A stretch of DNA of 64,000 nucleotides from assembly GCF_000981805.1 (NCBI RefSeq), contig NZ_CP011132.1:5518001-5582000 (forward strand), written 5' to 3'. Below the pieces are notes generated by a model. The model worked only from the letters and a program-made list of their open reading frames with translations, did not search any database and was not told the DNA's origin. Below, piece by piece: positions 24,830-34,511 of the stretch (position 1 is its first letter; each line of letters opens with the position of its first letter). The position numbers and the translations under genes were made by a program. Source of the stretch: Citrobacter amalonaticus Y19. GTDB lineage: Bacteria > Pseudomonadota > Gammaproteobacteria > Enterobacterales > Enterobacteriaceae.

Positions 24830-26806
24830 ATGTCTGACGACATGTCTTTGGGTTCGCCTTCGTCAGCAGGCGGACAGGGTGTACTACGCTCCATGCAGGA
24901 GGTTGCAATGAGCTCCCAGGAAGCCAGCAAGATGCTGCGTACTTACAATATTGCCTGGTGGGGCAATAACTACTATGACGTCAATGAGTTGGGTCACATT
25001 AGCGTGTGCCCGGACCCGGACGTACCGCACGCGTGCGTCGATCTCGCTAAGCTGGTGAAAGCGCGCGAAGCGCAGGGGCAACGCCTGCCTGCACTGTTTT
25101 GCTTCCCACAGATCCTGCAACACCGCCTGCGCTCCATTAACGCCGCGTTCAAACGCGCGCGCGAGTCGTACGGCTACAACGGTGACTATTTCCTGGTCTA
25201 TCCGATCAAGGTTAACCAGCATCGTCGTGTAATCGAATCCCTCATCCACTCTGGCGAACCGCTGGGGCTGGAAGCCGGTTCCAAAGCTGAACTGATGGCG
25301 GTCCTGGCGCATGCCGGGATGACCCGTTCCGTGATCGTGTGTAACGGCTATAAGGACCGTGAATACATCCGTCTGGCGCTGATCGGCGAGAAGATGGGCC
25401 ACAAGGTCTATCTGGTCATCGAGAAGATGTCTGAAATCGCGATTGTGCTGGATGAAGCCGAACGTCTGAATGTCATTCCGCGTCTGGGCGTGCGTGCGCG
25501 TCTGGCATCGCAGGGCTCCGGTAAATGGCAGTCCTCCGGCGGCGAAAAATCCAAATTCGGTCTGGCGGCAACGCAGGTACTACAACTGGTGGAAACCCTG
25601 CGCGAAGCCGGGCGTCTCGATAGCCTGCAACTGCTGCATTTCCATCTCGGTTCGCAGATGGCGAATATTCGCGACATCGCCACCGGCGTGCGTGAGTCCG
25701 CGCGGTTCTATGTTGAGCTGCATAAGCTGGGCGTCGATATTCAGTGTTTCGACGTCGGCGGCGGTCTGGGCGTGGACTACGAAGGTACCCGCTCGCAGTC
25801 TGACTGCTCGGTGAACTACGGCCTGAATGAGTACGCCAACAACATCATCTGGGCGATTGGCGATGCCTGTGAGGAAAATGGCCTGCCGCATCCGACGGTG
25901 ATCACCGAGTCTGGTCGTGCGGTTACCGCGCACCACACGGTGCTGGTGTCCAACATCATCGGCGTTGAGCGTAACGAATATACCGTGCCTGTCGCCCCGG
26001 CTGACGATGCGCCACGTGCGCTGCAAAGCATGTGGGAAACCTGGCAGGAGATGCACGAACCGGGCACCCGTCGCTCGCTGCGTGAATGGTTGCACGACAG
26101 CCAGATGGATCTGCACGATATCCACATCGGCTACTCTTCCGGCACCTTCAGCCTGCAGGAGCGTGCGTGGGCGGAACAGCTTTACTTAAGCATGTGTCAC
26201 GAAGTGCAGAAACAACTGGATCCGCAAAACCGCGCGCACCGTCCGATCATCGATGAACTGCAGGAGCGCATGGCGGACAAAATGTACGTCAACTTCTCGC
26301 TGTTCCAGTCGATGCCGGATGCGTGGGGTATCGATCAACTGTTCCCGGTCTTGCCGCTGGAAGGGCTGGATCAGGTGCCTGAACGTCGTGCGGTGCTGCT
26401 GGACATCACCTGTGATTCCGACGGCGCTATCGATCACTACATCGACGGCGACGGCATTGCGACCACCATGCCGATGCCGGAGTACGATCCGGATAACCCG
26501 CCAATGCTCGGTTTCTTCATGGTCGGTGCGTATCAGGAGATCCTCGGTAATATGCACAACCTGTTCGGTGATACAGAAGCGGTTGACGTGTTTGTCTTCC
26601 CGGACGGCAGCGTGGAAGTTGAGCTGTCGGATGAAGGGGATACCGTGGCGGACATGCTGCAATACGTGCAGTTGGATCCGAAAACGTTGCTGACGCACTT
26701 CCGCGATCAGGTGAAACAGACCGATCTGGATGATGCGTTGCAGCAGCAGTTCCTCGAAGAGTTCGAGGCGGGTCTGTACGGCTATACGTATCTCGAAGAT
26801 GAATAA
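24830..26806 (+). CDS. speA: Biosynthetic arginine decarboxylase SpeA
   Basis: PLP- and Mg-dependent fold-type III decarboxylase producing agmatine from arginine. It has 658 residues from MSDDMSLGSP at 24830, equal to E. coli; an in-frame start four codons upstream was rejected. The PLP lysine is in FLVYPIKVNQH and the phosphate-binding glycine loop in DVGGGLGVDYEG; the C-terminal barrel carries the CDSDG motif. speB follows after a hairpin and converts agmatine to putrescine and urea. Upstream lie yqgB and a structured leader. Confidence 0.98.
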   Translation: MSDDMSLGSPSSAGGQGVLRSMQEVAMSSQEASKMLRTYNIAWWGNNYYDVNELGHISVCPDPDVPHACVDLAKLVKAREAQGQRLPALFCFPQILQHRLRSINAAFKRARESYGYNGDYFLVYPIKVNQHRRVIESLIHSGEPLGLEAGSKAELMAVLAHAGMTRSVIVCNGYKDREYIRLALIGEKMGHKVYLVIEKMSEIAIVLDEAERLNVIPRLGVRARLASQGSGKWQSSGGEKSKFGLAATQVLQLVETLREAGRLDSLQLLHFHLGSQMANIRDIATGVRESARFYVELHKLGVDIQCFDVGGGLGVDYEGTRSQSDCSVNYGLNEYANNIIWAIGDACEENGLPHPTVITESGRAVTAHHTVLVSNIIGVERNEYTVPVAPADDAPRALQSMWETWQEMHEPGTRRSLREWLHDSQMDLHDIHIGYSSGTFSLQERAWAEQLYLSMCHEVQKQLDPQNRAHRPIIDELQERMADKMYVNFSLFQSMPDAWGIDQLFPVLPLEGLDQVPERRAVLLDITCDSDGAIDHYIDGDGIATTMPMPEYDPDNPPMLGFFMVGAYQEILGNMHNLFGDTEAVDVFVFPDGSVEVELSDEGDTVADMLQYVQLDPKTLLTHFRDQVKQTDLDDALQQQFLEEFEAGLYGYTYLEDE

Positions 26807-26880
26807 TGGCTGATGCCCGGGTGACTTGAACCTGGGCAATTAAGCAGCGATAATTTAGCTAATTACTGTGTTTACGAATC

Positions 26881-26922
26881 AAACCCTTTCTCGTCGGGCC
26901 TAACGACGCGGGAGGGTTTTTT
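26881..26922 (+). terminator. Hairpin with T-run between speA and speB
   Basis: Imperfect stem AAACCCT..CGTCG / CGACG..GAGGGTTT, followed by TTTTTTT. It should terminate or attenuate most speA transcripts before speB, implying that speB also has its own promoter or is fed by read-through. Confidence 0.8.
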
Positions 26923-26949
26923 TATATCGACGAATATGAGGTTTTTGCC

Positions 26950-27870
26950 ATGAGCACCTTAGGTCATCAGTACGATAACTCTCTGGTTTCTAACGCGTTT
27001 GGTTTTTTACGTCTTCCGATGAACTTCCAGCCGTACGACAGCGACGCTGACTGGGTGATCACTGGCGTGCCGTTTGACATGGCGACGTCCGGTCGCGCGG
27101 GTGGACGTCACGGCCCAGCGGCAATCCGTCAGGTGTCAACGAATCTGGCCTGGGAACACAACCGCTTCCCGTGGAACTTCGACATGCGTGAGCGTCTGAA
27201 CGTTGTGGACTGCGGCGATCTGGTTTACGCCTTTGGCGACGCGCGTGAAATGAGCGAAAAACTGCAGGCGCACGCAGAGAAACTGCTGGCGGCCGGTAAA
27301 CGTATGCTCTCTTTTGGTGGTGACCACTTTGTAACGCTGCCGCTGCTGCGTGCGCACGCAAAACACTTTGGCAAAATGGCGCTGGTGCATTTCGATGCCC
27401 ACACCGACACCTATGCGAACGGCTGTGAGTTCGACCACGGCACGATGTTCTACACCGCGCCGAACGAAGGTCTGATCGACCCGAATCACTCTGTGCAGAT
27501 CGGTATTCGTACGGAGTTTGACAAAGACAACGGCTTTACCGTGCTGGACGCGTGCCAGGTGAACGATCGCGGTGTTGATGACATCATCGCTCAGGTGAAG
27601 CAGATTGTCGGTGACATGCCGGTCTATCTGACCTTTGATATCGACTGCCTGGATCCGGCATTCGCGCCGGGGACCGGTACGCCGGTGATTGGCGGTCTGA
27701 CCTCCGATCGCGCTATCAAGCTGGTACGTGGTCTGAAAGATCTGAACATCGTGGGGATGGACGTGGTGGAAGTGGCACCGGCTTACGACCAGTCCGAAAT
27801 TACCGCCCTGGCGGCGGCCACGCTGGCGCTGGAGATGCTGTACATCCAGGCGGCGAAGAAAGGCGAGTAA
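26950..27870 (+). CDS. speB: Agmatinase SpeB
   Basis: Manganese ureohydrolase splitting agmatine into putrescine and urea. It has 306 residues, equal to E. coli. The binuclear metal ligands are visible in SFGGDHFVTLP, HFDAHTDTY and TFDIDCLDPAFAPGTGTP. It is paired with speA upstream and followed by REP elements. Confidence 0.98.
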   Translation: MSTLGHQYDNSLVSNAFGFLRLPMNFQPYDSDADWVITGVPFDMATSGRAGGRHGPAAIRQVSTNLAWEHNRFPWNFDMRERLNVVDCGDLVYAFGDAREMSEKLQAHAEKLLAAGKRMLSFGGDHFVTLPLLRAHAKHFGKMALVHFDAHTDTYANGCEFDHGTMFYTAPNEGLIDPNHSVQIGIRTEFDKDNGFTVLDACQVNDRGVDDIIAQVKQIVGDMPVYLTFDIDCLDPAFAPGTGTPVIGGLTSDRAIKLVRGLKDLNIVGMDVVEVAPAYDQSEITALAAATLALEMLYIQAAKKGE

Positions 27871-27880
27871 CGGGCTAAGT

Positions 27881-28003
27881 GCCGGATGGTGATGCTAACG
27901 CATCTTATCCGGCCTACCACACTGGCTTCGCCAATAACGCCCGATCACCGGACTAAATTTGTTGTTCTGTAGGCCGGATAAGGCGTTTACGCCGCCATCC
28001 GGC
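27881..28003. repeat. BIME between speB and loiP
   Basis: Two REP palindromes in opposite orientation (27881-27915 and 27969-28003) with about 50 bases between them lie in the gap between the convergent genes speB and loiP. Confidence 0.85.
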
Positions 28004-28015
28004 GCTGTTCAATGG

Positions 28016-28774
28016 TTACTTGATCCCGTCTGCGCTCATGCGATCGCGAATATGCTGCGCACGTTCTGCCGATGCCGGGTGATCGTCAAACATGGAACTC
28101 TGACGACCCGCTTCCAGTTTTGCCAGCTTTTCAAAGCTGGTGGCAAGACCCGCCGGATTGATACCACGTTTGCGCAACAAATCGTACGAGTAGTCGTCCG
28201 CTTCCGATTCCTGACGCTGGGAGAACTGCGAGTTCACCAGTTTTTCCCCCAGATCGCCGAGCTGTGATTGCGACAGGCTACCGACGATCCCACCCGCAGA
28301 GGCCGCGGCGGCGCGAACGGCGTTGGTGCCCAGCGCCACCTGCATGCCTTTCTTCACGTGTCCGAGCGCAACGTGTCCCATTTCATGGCCAATTACCGCT
28401 TCGACTTCGTTATCCGTCATCATGTCCATCAGGCCGCTATACACGCGAATACAGCCATTCGCCATCGCGAAGGCGTTTACGTCTTTCGCCATGTAGACCT
28501 TGTAATTGACCGCTTGTCCGTTGATGTTATCGCCGAGCGCCGTGGCGATTTTACTCAGGCGCTTCGCGTACTCGCTGCCGGCAGGCGCGATGGTCGCTTT
28601 ACTATCCATTTCCGTACAGGCCTGATTGCTTAACGCGATAACCTGCGCGTCGCTCAGGCTGTAGGCCTGAAACGCCTCGGCTCCCGAGGAGAGCAGTCCA
28701 TTAGAGTTCATATTCTGGCAGCCGGTCAGCACCGTCGCCATGCCCATAGCAAGCAGTAACGCGCGAATCTTCAT
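28016..28774 (-). CDS. loiP: Outer-membrane metalloprotease LoiP
   Basis: M48-family zinc protease of 252 residues, induced at low osmolarity in E. coli (formerly yggG). The lipobox VLTGC places the acylated cysteine at residue 19. The zinc motif is AVIGHEMGHVALGH and the third ligand is expected in the ESEADDYS region. It is divergent from tktA. Confidence 0.96.
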   Translation of the reverse strand: MKIRALLLAMGMATVLTGCQNMNSNGLLSSGAEAFQAYSLSDAQVIALSNQACTEMDSKATIAPAGSEYAKRLSKIATALGDNINGQAVNYKVYMAKDVNAFAMANGCIRVYSGLMDMMTDNEVEAVIGHEMGHVALGHVKKGMQVALGTNAVRAAAASAGGIVGSLSQSQLGDLGEKLVNSQFSQRQESEADDYSYDLLRKRGINPAGLATSFEKLAKLEAGRQSSMFDDHPASAERAQHIRDRMSADGIK

Positions 28775-29052
28775 GATTTTTCTTCCACACGAAATGAGGA
28801 TTGTTCTAAAAGTGCGCTATTTGCAGATGAATCAGCGCTCACGCTAAGTATAAAGAAAAGAACAACAAGCGGGCGAGCAGATTGCGCAACATGCGAGTGT
28901 GATCCGGAGATTTCTGAAGCGGCAAAAGGATGCTCCATGTACATGACAGGCGGCTTGGGTTACATTGTTGGCACTTTTTTCCGGCGTAGCCCAAAACGCG
29001 CTGTCGTCAAGTCGTTGCGGGTATGGCCTTCATCATCCGATCTGGAGTCAAA

Positions 29053-31044
29053 ATGTCCTCACGTAAAGAGCTTGCCAATGCTATTCGTGCGCTGAGCATG
29101 GACGCAGTACAGAAAGCCAAATCCGGTCACCCGGGTGCCCCGATGGGTATGGCTGACATTGCCGAAGTCCTGTGGCGTGATTTCCTGAACCACAACCCAA
29201 GCAACCCGTCCTGGGCCGATCGTGACCGCTTCGTCCTGTCCAACGGTCACGGCTCCATGTTGATTTACAGCCTGCTGCACCTCACCGGTTACGATCTGCC
29301 GATGTCTGAGCTGCAAAACTTCCGTCAGTTGCATTCCAAAACCCCGGGTCACCCGGAAGTGGGTTACACCGCCGGTGTTGAAACCACCACGGGTCCGCTG
29401 GGTCAGGGGATTGCTAACGCAGTCGGTATGGCTATCGCTGAAAAAACACTGGCGGCACAGTTCAACCGTCCGGGCCATGACATCGTTGACCATTACACCT
29501 ATGCGTTCATGGGCGACGGCTGCATGATGGAAGGTATCTCTCACGAGGTATGTTCTCTGGCCGGTACCCTGAAACTGGGCAAGCTGGTGGCGTTCTATGA
29601 TGACAACGGTATCTCCATCGATGGTCACGTTGAAGGCTGGTTCACTGACGATACCGCGAAGCGTTTCGAAGCCTACGGCTGGCACGTCGTTCGCGGCGTT
29701 GACGGTCATGATGCTGACGCTATCAAACGTGCGGTAGAAGAAGCGCGTAAAGTGACCGACAAACCGTCCCTGCTGATGTGCAAAACCATCATCGGTTTCG
29801 GTTCCCCGAACAAAGCCGGCACCCACGACTCCCACGGTGCGCCGCTGGGCGACGCCGAAATCGCACTGACCCGCGAACAGCTGGGCTGGAAATACGCGCC
29901 GTTCGAAATCCCGTCTGAAATCTATGCTCAGTGGGATGCGAAAGAAGCAGGCCAGGCGAAAGAATCCGCGTGGAACGAGAAGTTCGCTGCCTATGCGAAA
30001 GTCTTCCCGCAGGAAGCCGCTGAATTTACCCGTCGTATGAAAGGCGAAATGCCGTCTGATTTCGACGCGAAAGCGAACGAATTCATCGCGAAGCTGCAGG
30101 CCAACCCGGCGAAAATCGCCAGCCGTAAAGCCTCTCAGAATGCGATCGAAGCCTTCGGCCCGCTGCTTCCTGAGTTCCTCGGCGGCTCCGCTGACCTCGC
30201 GCCGTCTAACCTGACTATCTGGTCTGGTTCGAAAGCCATTAACGAAGATACCGCCGGTAACTACATCCATTATGGTGTGCGTGAATTCGGTATGACCGCG
30301 ATTGCCAACGGTATCGCGCTGCACGGCGGTTTCCTGCCGTACACCTCCACCTTCCTGATGTTCGTGGAATATGCCCGTAACGCGGTGCGTATGGCTGCGC
30401 TGATGAAACAGCGTCAGGTGATGGTTTACACCCACGACTCCATCGGTCTGGGCGAAGATGGCCCGACTCACCAGCCGGTAGAGCAGGTGGCTTCTCTGCG
30501 CGTCACGCCGAACATGAGCACATGGCGTCCGTGTGACCAGGTTGAATCCGCGGTGGCGTGGAAGTACGGTGTTGAGCGTCAGGACGGTCCGACCGCGCTG
30601 ATCCTCTCCCGTCAGAACCTAGCGCAGCAGGAGCGTACTGCAGAGCAACTGGCGAACATCGCGCGCGGTGGCTACGTACTGAAAGATTGCGCAGGCCAGC
30701 CAGAGCTTATCTTCATCGCGACCGGTTCTGAAGTTGAACTGGCGGTTGCCGCATGGGACAAACTGACCGCAGAAGGCGTGAAAGCGCGCGTGGTCTCCAT
30801 GCCGTCTACCGACGCGTTCGACAAGCAGGATGCCGCTTACCGTGAATCCGTTCTGCCGAAAGCGGTTACCGCTCGCGTGGCAGTGGAAGCCGGTATCGCT
30901 GACTACTGGTTCAAATATGTGGGCCTGAACGGCGCGATTGTTGGCATGACCACCTTCGGTGAGTCTGCGCCGGCAGAGCTGCTGTTCGAAGAGTTTGGCT
31001 TCACCGTCGACAACGTGGTTGCGAAGGCAAAAGCGCTGCTGTAA
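29053..31044 (+). CDS. tktA: Transketolase A
   Basis: Thiamine-diphosphate enzyme of the non-oxidative pentose phosphate pathway. It has 663 residues from MSSRKELANAIRALS at 29053; the frame is open 10 codons further upstream. Motifs include SGHPGAPMGMA, the ThDP motif GDGCMMEGISHE and the pyrimidine domain ..GLGEDGPTHQPVEQ. Codon use is strongly biased, as for highly expressed genes. It stands alone and is followed by a terminator. Confidence 0.98.
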   Translation: MSSRKELANAIRALSMDAVQKAKSGHPGAPMGMADIAEVLWRDFLNHNPSNPSWADRDRFVLSNGHGSMLIYSLLHLTGYDLPMSELQNFRQLHSKTPGHPEVGYTAGVETTTGPLGQGIANAVGMAIAEKTLAAQFNRPGHDIVDHYTYAFMGDGCMMEGISHEVCSLAGTLKLGKLVAFYDDNGISIDGHVEGWFTDDTAKRFEAYGWHVVRGVDGHDADAIKRAVEEARKVTDKPSLLMCKTIIGFGSPNKAGTHDSHGAPLGDAEIALTREQLGWKYAPFEIPSEIYAQWDAKEAGQAKESAWNEKFAAYAKVFPQEAAEFTRRMKGEMPSDFDAKANEFIAKLQANPAKIASRKASQNAIEAFGPLLPEFLGGSADLAPSNLTIWSGSKAINEDTAGNYIHYGVREFGMTAIANGIALHGGFLPYTSTFLMFVEYARNAVRMAALMKQRQVMVYTHDSIGLGEDGPTHQPVEQVASLRVTPNMSTWRPCDQVESAVAWKYGVERQDGPTALILSRQNLAQQERTAEQLANIARGGYVLKDCAGQPELIFIATGSEVELAVAAWDKLTAEGVKARVVSMPSTDAFDKQDAAYRESVLPKAVTARVAVEAGIADYWFKYVGLNGAIVGMTTFGESAPAELLFEEFGFTVDNVVAKAKALL

Positions 31045-31061
31045 TCATTTCAACAGCCTCT

Positions 31062-31085
31062 AACGGGTCGCTTCGGCGGCCCGTT
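31062..31085 (+). terminator. Hairpin after tktA
   Basis: Stem AACGGGTCGC / GCGGCCCGTT (one G-T pair) with a stable TTCG tetraloop, 17 bases after the tktA stop. The following bases are only moderately T-rich. Confidence 0.7.
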
Positions 31086-31359
31086 ATCATCTAAAAAGAA
31101 AATTATTTTCACTCAGGCAAGTGCTTATTGTAGATATGCTTCACAAAATTGATATTTAGTGAGTTTGGTTATTTGCAATGTGCATCACATAACTGCTCTT
31201 GCTATTTTTATTTTTAATCATAACGATCTGTTTTTTAATGATTTGCATTATTGCCCCTTTTCTCTGCCTCTGTTTTCCCCTTGATTGATTTCATTTTGCC
31301 GCACGCGTATTTTGTTTTTAGCGATAAGTTGTACCCTAAAAATAAAATAAGGATAATTT
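31086..31359 (+). promoter_or_regulatory. AT-rich cmtB upstream region with CRP-like site
   Basis: Together with the tktA terminator this makes about 315 bases without a gene, markedly more AT-rich than its surroundings. TGCAA-TGTGCA-TCACA at 31174-31189 is a plausible CRP site (right arm perfect). An AAGGA ribosome site precedes cmtB. No small gene is evident. Confidence 0.45.
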
Positions 31360-31803
31360 ATGCGGTTGATTGACTATTTTCCTGAAGCTTCTATTTCAAT
31401 AAAACCGGTGGCAAAGAACTGGCAGGAAGCCATTGATTTTTCCATGTCATCATTGCTGGCGAATCATTATGTCAATGCGAACTATATTCAGGCTATAAAA
31501 GATTCGACGATAAACAATGGTCCTTATTATATTCTGGCTCCCGGTGTGGCTATGCCTCATGCTCGCCCGGAATGTGGTGCTTTAAAAACAGGCATGTCAT
31601 TAACGTTACTTAAACAAGAAGTGCAGTTTGCCGAAGATGACGAACCCATAAAATTACTCATCGGGTTATCAGCGGCGAATGCCGATTCACATATCGGCGC
31701 TATCCAGGCTTTAAGCGAACTATTATGTGAAGAGGAAAACCTGGCAGCATTATTTGCTGCTAAATCAGAAAAACAGCTGGCGGATATTATCGCCAGCGCA
31801 TAA
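31360..31803 (+). CDS. cmtB: Mannitol/fructose-type PTS EIIA component CmtB
   Basis: PTS EIIA domain of the PtsN/MtlA family with 147 residues, the E. coli length. The phosphoacceptor histidine is H67 in VAMPHARPE. It would pass phosphate from HPr to the EIIB domain of CmtA, whose gene lies 27 bases downstream. The substrate is unproven (called cryptic mannitol in E. coli). Confidence 0.94.
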   Translation: MRLIDYFPEASISIKPVAKNWQEAIDFSMSSLLANHYVNANYIQAIKDSTINNGPYYILAPGVAMPHARPECGALKTGMSLTLLKQEVQFAEDDEPIKLLIGLSAANADSHIGAIQALSELLCEEENLAALFAAKSEKQLADIIASA

Positions 31804-31830
31804 TCATTTTCTCCTCGACAGGATATTATC

Positions 31831-33210
31831 ATGGAACACAAGTCTGCTCGTGCAAAGGTCCAGGCTTTTGGGGGATTTTTGACTGCAATGGTCATCCCTA
31901 ATATCGGTGCTTTTATTGCCTGGGGTTTAATTACTGCCTTATTTATTCCGACCGGATGGATGCCCAATGAGCATTTCGCCAAAATAGTCGGCCCGATGAT
32001 TACCTATTTGCTACCCGTGATGATTGGCTCCACCGGCGGACATCTGGTGGGCGGGAAGCGTGGGGCGGTGATGGGGGGAATCGGTACTATCGGCGTGATT
32101 ATTGGCGCGGATATCCCGATGTTCCTCGGTTCAATGATCATGGGGCCATTGGGTGGTCTGGTGATTAAATACATCGATCGCCTGCTGGACCAGCGTATTC
32201 CCGCAGGTTTTGAGATGGTGATTAATAACTTCTCTTTAGGCATCGCCGGGATGTTGTTGTGCCTGCTGGGGTTTGAAGTCATTGGCCCGGCGGTACTCAT
32301 TGCCAATAACTTTGTCAAAGAGTGCATTGAATCACTGGTGCATGCGGGTTATCTGCCACTGCTCTCATTGATTAACGAACCCGCGAAAATTCTTTTTCTG
32401 AATAATGCGATCGACCAGGGCGTTTATTATCCGCTGGGCATGCAGCAGGCCTCGGAGACGGGAAAATCCATCTTCTTCATGGTGGCGTCGAACCCTGGCC
32501 CCGGTTTAGGTTTACTGCTGGCGTTTGCCTTCTTTGGTAAAGGGATGGCGAAGAAATCTGCCCCCGGCGCTATGATTATCCATTTTCTGGGGGGTATCCA
32601 CGAACTCTACTTCCCGTATGTGCTGATGAAGCCCCTGACCCTGATCGGCATGATTGCCGGGGGAATGAGCGGAACATGGGTCTTTAATCTGTTAGGTGGC
32701 GGCCTGGTTGCGGGGCCCAGTCCTGGATCGATTTTCGCTTATCTGGCATTGACGCCAAAAGGCGCTTTCCTTGCCACGATTGCGGGTGTCACGGCGGGAA
32801 CAGTGGTGACCTTTGTCATTACCTCCTTCATTCTGAAAATGGAGAAAAATAGCGAAGTCGAAAGCAAAGATGCCTTCAGCGAATCCGCTGACGCCGTCAA
32901 AGCCATGAAGCAGGAAGGCAACTTTTCATATCGCAATGTCAAACGTATCGCCTTTGTCTGTGATGCAGGCATGGGGTCCAGTGCGATGGGGGCAACGACG
33001 TTTCGTAAGCGTCTGGAAAAAGCCGGGTTGTCTATCGATGTCAAACATTACGCCATCGAAAATGTTCCTGATGATGCCGATATTATCGTGACTCACGCCA
33101 GCCTTGAGGGGCGCGTTAAGCGAGTCAGTAATAAGCCCCTGGTGTTGATAAAAAATTATATTGGCGACCCGCTCCTTGACGATTTATTTAATCACTTAAC
33201 GTCGAATTAG
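31831..33210 (+). CDS. cmtA: Mannitol-type PTS EIICB component CmtA
   Basis: Membrane permease with an N-terminal EIIC domain of about 340 residues (several hydrophobic helices, GGIHELYFPYVL substrate loop) and a C-terminal EIIB domain with phosphocysteine C377 in FVCDAGMGSSAMG. It has 459 residues against 462 in E. coli. It is cotranscribed with cmtB and followed by yggP, a dehydrogenase that may act on the sugar phosphate it delivers. Confidence 0.94.
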   Translation: MEHKSARAKVQAFGGFLTAMVIPNIGAFIAWGLITALFIPTGWMPNEHFAKIVGPMITYLLPVMIGSTGGHLVGGKRGAVMGGIGTIGVIIGADIPMFLGSMIMGPLGGLVIKYIDRLLDQRIPAGFEMVINNFSLGIAGMLLCLLGFEVIGPAVLIANNFVKECIESLVHAGYLPLLSLINEPAKILFLNNAIDQGVYYPLGMQQASETGKSIFFMVASNPGPGLGLLLAFAFFGKGMAKKSAPGAMIIHFLGGIHELYFPYVLMKPLTLIGMIAGGMSGTWVFNLLGGGLVAGPSPGSIFAYLALTPKGAFLATIAGVTAGTVVTFVITSFILKMEKNSEVESKDAFSESADAVKAMKQEGNFSYRNVKRIAFVCDAGMGSSAMGATTFRKRLEKAGLSIDVKHYAIENVPDDADIIVTHASLEGRVKRVSNKPLVLIKNYIGDPLLDDLFNHLTSN

Positions 33211-33233
33211 CATTTCTGGTTCCTGGAGTAAAT

Positions 33234-34511
33234 ATGAAAACGAAAGTTGCTGCAATATATGGCAAACAGGATGTCCGTATCCGTGAGTTTGAATTACCTG
33301 AAATTACGGAAAATGAACTGTTAGTCAGCGTGATTTCCGACAGCGTATGCTTATCCACCTGGAAGGCCGCAAAATTAGCCAGTGAACATAAGCGTGTTCC
33401 TGATGACCTGGAAAATCACCCGGTGATTACCGGTCATGAATGCGCCGGGATCATTGTCGAAGTGGGAAAAAACCTGACTGGGAAATATAAGAAAGGGCAG
33501 CGTTTTGTTTTACAACCCGCAATGGGATTGCCGAGTGGTTATTCTGCGGGATACAGCTACGAATATTTCGGTGGTAATGCCACGTATATGATTATTCCTG
33601 AAGTCGCGGTAAATCTGGGGTGTGTATTGCCGTACCACGGTTCTTATTTTGCGGCCGCGTCGCTGGCAGAACCGATGTGCTGCATTATTGGCGCCTATAA
33701 GGCGAATTATCATACAACGCCTTATGTTTATGAGCATCGCATGGGAATTAAGCCTGGTGGCAATGTTGCCCTTTTAGCCTGCGCCGGGCCAATGGGGATA
33801 GGGGCGATTGATTATGCCATTAACGGCGGGATCCAACCGTCGCGCGTAGTGGTCGTGGATATCGATGAGACGCGTCTGGATCAGGCTAAAAAGCTGCTCC
33901 CGGTCGAACTGGCCGCGGGTAAGGGAATCGAACTCATCTATGTAAATTCGTCTGGAATGGCTGACCCTGCAACGCAACTGCGTGAATTAACGGGCGGAGT
34001 CGGGTTCGATGATGTTTTTGTCTATGCCGCCGTGCCGGCCGTCGTGGAGATGGCTGACGATATTCTGGCAGAAGACGGTTGCCTGAACTTCTTCGCCGGT
34101 CCGACAGAGAGTCGCTTTAAAGTCCCCTTTAATTTTTACAACGTGCATTACAACAGTACACACGTGGTCGGAACCTCCGGCGGTTCTACTGATGATATGA
34201 AAGAGGCGATTGCGCTGAGCGCAACGGGCCAGCTTCAGCCGTCGTTTATGGTGACCCATATTGGCGGTCTCGATGCGGTGCCTGATACCGTGTTGAACTT
34301 GCCGGATATTCCGGGCGGCAAGAAGCTTATCTATAACGGTGTGACGATGCCGCTGACGGCCATTGCTGATTTCGCCGAGAAAGGCAAAACCGATCCGTTG
34401 TTCAGGGAACTGGCGCTGTTGGTTGCCCAGACGCACGGTATCTGGAACGAAAAGGCGGAAAGATACCTGCTGGCGCAGTTTGGCGTGGATATTGGGGAGG
34501 CGGCGGCATGA
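33234..34511 (+). CDS. yggP: Zinc-type alcohol dehydrogenase-like protein YggP
   Basis: Medium-chain dehydrogenase/reductase of 425 residues. It shows the MDR signature GHECAGIIVEVGK and a Rossmann nucleotide site around ALLACAGPMGIGA. Likely oxidises or isomerises a sugar (phosphate) delivered by CmtAB; no substrate is proven. Its stop overlaps the yggF start (ATGA), so the two are translationally coupled. Confidence 0.9.
   Translation: MKTKVAAIYGKQDVRIREFELPEITENELLVSVISDSVCLSTWKAAKLASEHKRVPDDLENHPVITGHECAGIIVEVGKNLTGKYKKGQRFVLQPAMGLPSGYSAGYSYEYFGGNATYMIIPEVAVNLGCVLPYHGSYFAAASLAEPMCCIIGAYKANYHTTPYVYEHRMGIKPGGNVALLACAGPMGIGAIDYAINGGIQPSRVVVVDIDETRLDQAKKLLPVELAAGKGIELIYVNSSGMADPATQLRELTGGVGFDDVFVYAAVPAVVEMADDILAEDGCLNFFAGPTESRFKVPFNFYNVHYNSTHVVGTSGGSTDDMKEAIALSATGQLQPSFMVTHIGGLDAVPDTVLNLPDIPGGKKLIYNGVTMPLTAIADFAEKGKTDPLFRELALLVAQTHGIWNEKAERYLLAQFGVDIGEAAA

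Noticed and set aside
29059..30471. 470-codon frame antisense to tktA
   Set aside because: Mirror frame caused by strong codon bias in tktA; no start signals and no recognisable protein features. The same applies to the 396-codon frame antisense to pgk (38165-39355) and the 261-codon frame antisense to fbaA.
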